A model generated the notes under the pieces. That model made no database searches. It was not told where the DNA came from and saw nothing but the letters and a program-made list of their open reading frames with translations. This document shows, in pieces, positions 32,294 through 32,476 of a stretch of DNA of 32,476 nucleotides. Source of the DNA: an uncultured Desulfobacteraceae bacterium (GTDB lineage Bacteria; Desulfobacterota; Desulfobacteria; Desulfobacterales; Desulfatirhabdiaceae); NCBI GenBank assembly GCA_903953895.1, contig CAJBLH010000118.1, positions 1 to 32,476 of the forward strand. The letters are read 5' to 3'. A program made the position numbers and the translations under genes. The stretch's first letter is position 1; the number at the start of each line of letters is the position of its first letter.

Positions 32294-32476
32294 ATGGCGA
32301 AGGAAAAGTTTGATCGGTCGAAACCGCATGTGAACGTGGGAACGATAGGACATATTGATCACGGGAAAACGACGCTGACGGCGGCGATAACCAAACACAA
32401 TGGTTTGAAGGGCATGGCCAAATATGTTCCATTCGACCAGATCGACAAGGCGCCTGAGGAAAAAGAACGCGGCATC
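32294..32476 (+). CDS. tuf: Elongation factor Tu, 5' part only
   Basis: Delivers aminoacyl-tRNA to the ribosome as a GTPase. Only the first 61 codons lie inside the window; the frame runs off the right edge. The P-loop GHIDHGKTT (residues 19-27) with the preceding HVNVGTI and the TLTAAI helix is the unmistakable N-terminus of EF-Tu, and the approach to switch I ends at EEKERGI. GGAGG (32281-32285) is 8 bases before the ATG. It stands 122 bases behind tRNA-Thr(GGT) in the conserved tRNA-tuf order and is probably co-transcribed with it. Confidence 0.97.
   Translation, partial: MAKEKFDRSKPHVNVGTIGHIDHGKTTLTAAITKHNGLKGMAKYVPFDQIDKAPEEKERGI

Noticed and set aside
1-32476. CRISPR array, insertion sequence, integrase or prophage genes
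   Set aside because: No regularly spaced repeats, transposase or integrase motifs were seen on either strand.

Overview
The window looks like chromosomal backbone from a Gram-negative anaerobe of the Desulfobacterota, probably Desulfobacterales-like. This placement is inferred from gene content: there is no 16S gene in the window and no search was possible. The clues are an AcsE-type pterin methyltransferase next to a corrinoid adenosyltransferase, two YkgJ-type cysteine-cluster proteins, a rubredoxin-domain membrane protein, a Gld-type ABC operon outside Bacteroidetes, and intergenic repeat families of the kind remembered from sulfate-reducer genomes.

Layout. 1-4206 holds tRNA-Leu(TAA) on the minus strand, then cobO and an acsE-like gene on plus, a convergent His-rich metal-binding protein, a 450-base repeat-bearing gap, and a rubredoxin/four-helix membrane protein followed by a YkgJ-family protein. 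4213-14586 is one long minus-strand run. In transcription order it reads: M16C presequence-protease-like peptidase, a tiny ORF with an ideal ribosome binding site, rfbC, rfbD, a U32/TrhP-like tRNA hydroxylase, a second YkgJ paralogue, an orphan open frame, a SLOG-like protein, a decayed arfB fragment, uup-like ABC-F, and an SDR protein whose active-site lysine is missing. 14858-21180 holds ribonuclease G on plus, a DUF374 acyltransferase and an MltD-like LysM lytic transglycosylase on minus, ubiG-like on plus, then an HAD phosphatase and an RlmL-like rRNA methyltransferase on minus.

21360-26323 is a tight four-gene operon: GldA-like ATPase, GldF-like permease, GldG-like auxiliary protein and a DUF4340 protein. 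26382-26606 is a remnant of the 3' end of a cytochrome b gene. 28610-31276 encodes a GH17-GT2 beta-glucan synthase of NdvB type. Thirty bases downstream, on the same strand, is a fused ABC permease/ATPase of the ABCD/SbmA-YddA type (26627-28579). The right end is the classic tRNA-Thr(TGT), Tyr(GTA), Gly(TCC), Thr(GGT), tuf operon, with tuf cut off by the window edge.

Themes. Many genes serve translation or RNA (uup, the arfB remnant, trhP, rng, rlmL-like, five tRNAs, tuf) or the envelope (rfbCD, DUF374, MltD-like, Gld-type ABC, glucan synthase and its ABC partner). The strongest candidate for an undescribed system is the two-gene glucan synthase plus ABCD-type transporter unit. Secondary points are three gene relics (arfB, cytochrome b, an unknown open frame), an 18-codon ORF with a strong Shine-Dalgarno sequence, and at least three families of short intergenic repeats, one of which brackets rng in inverted orientation.
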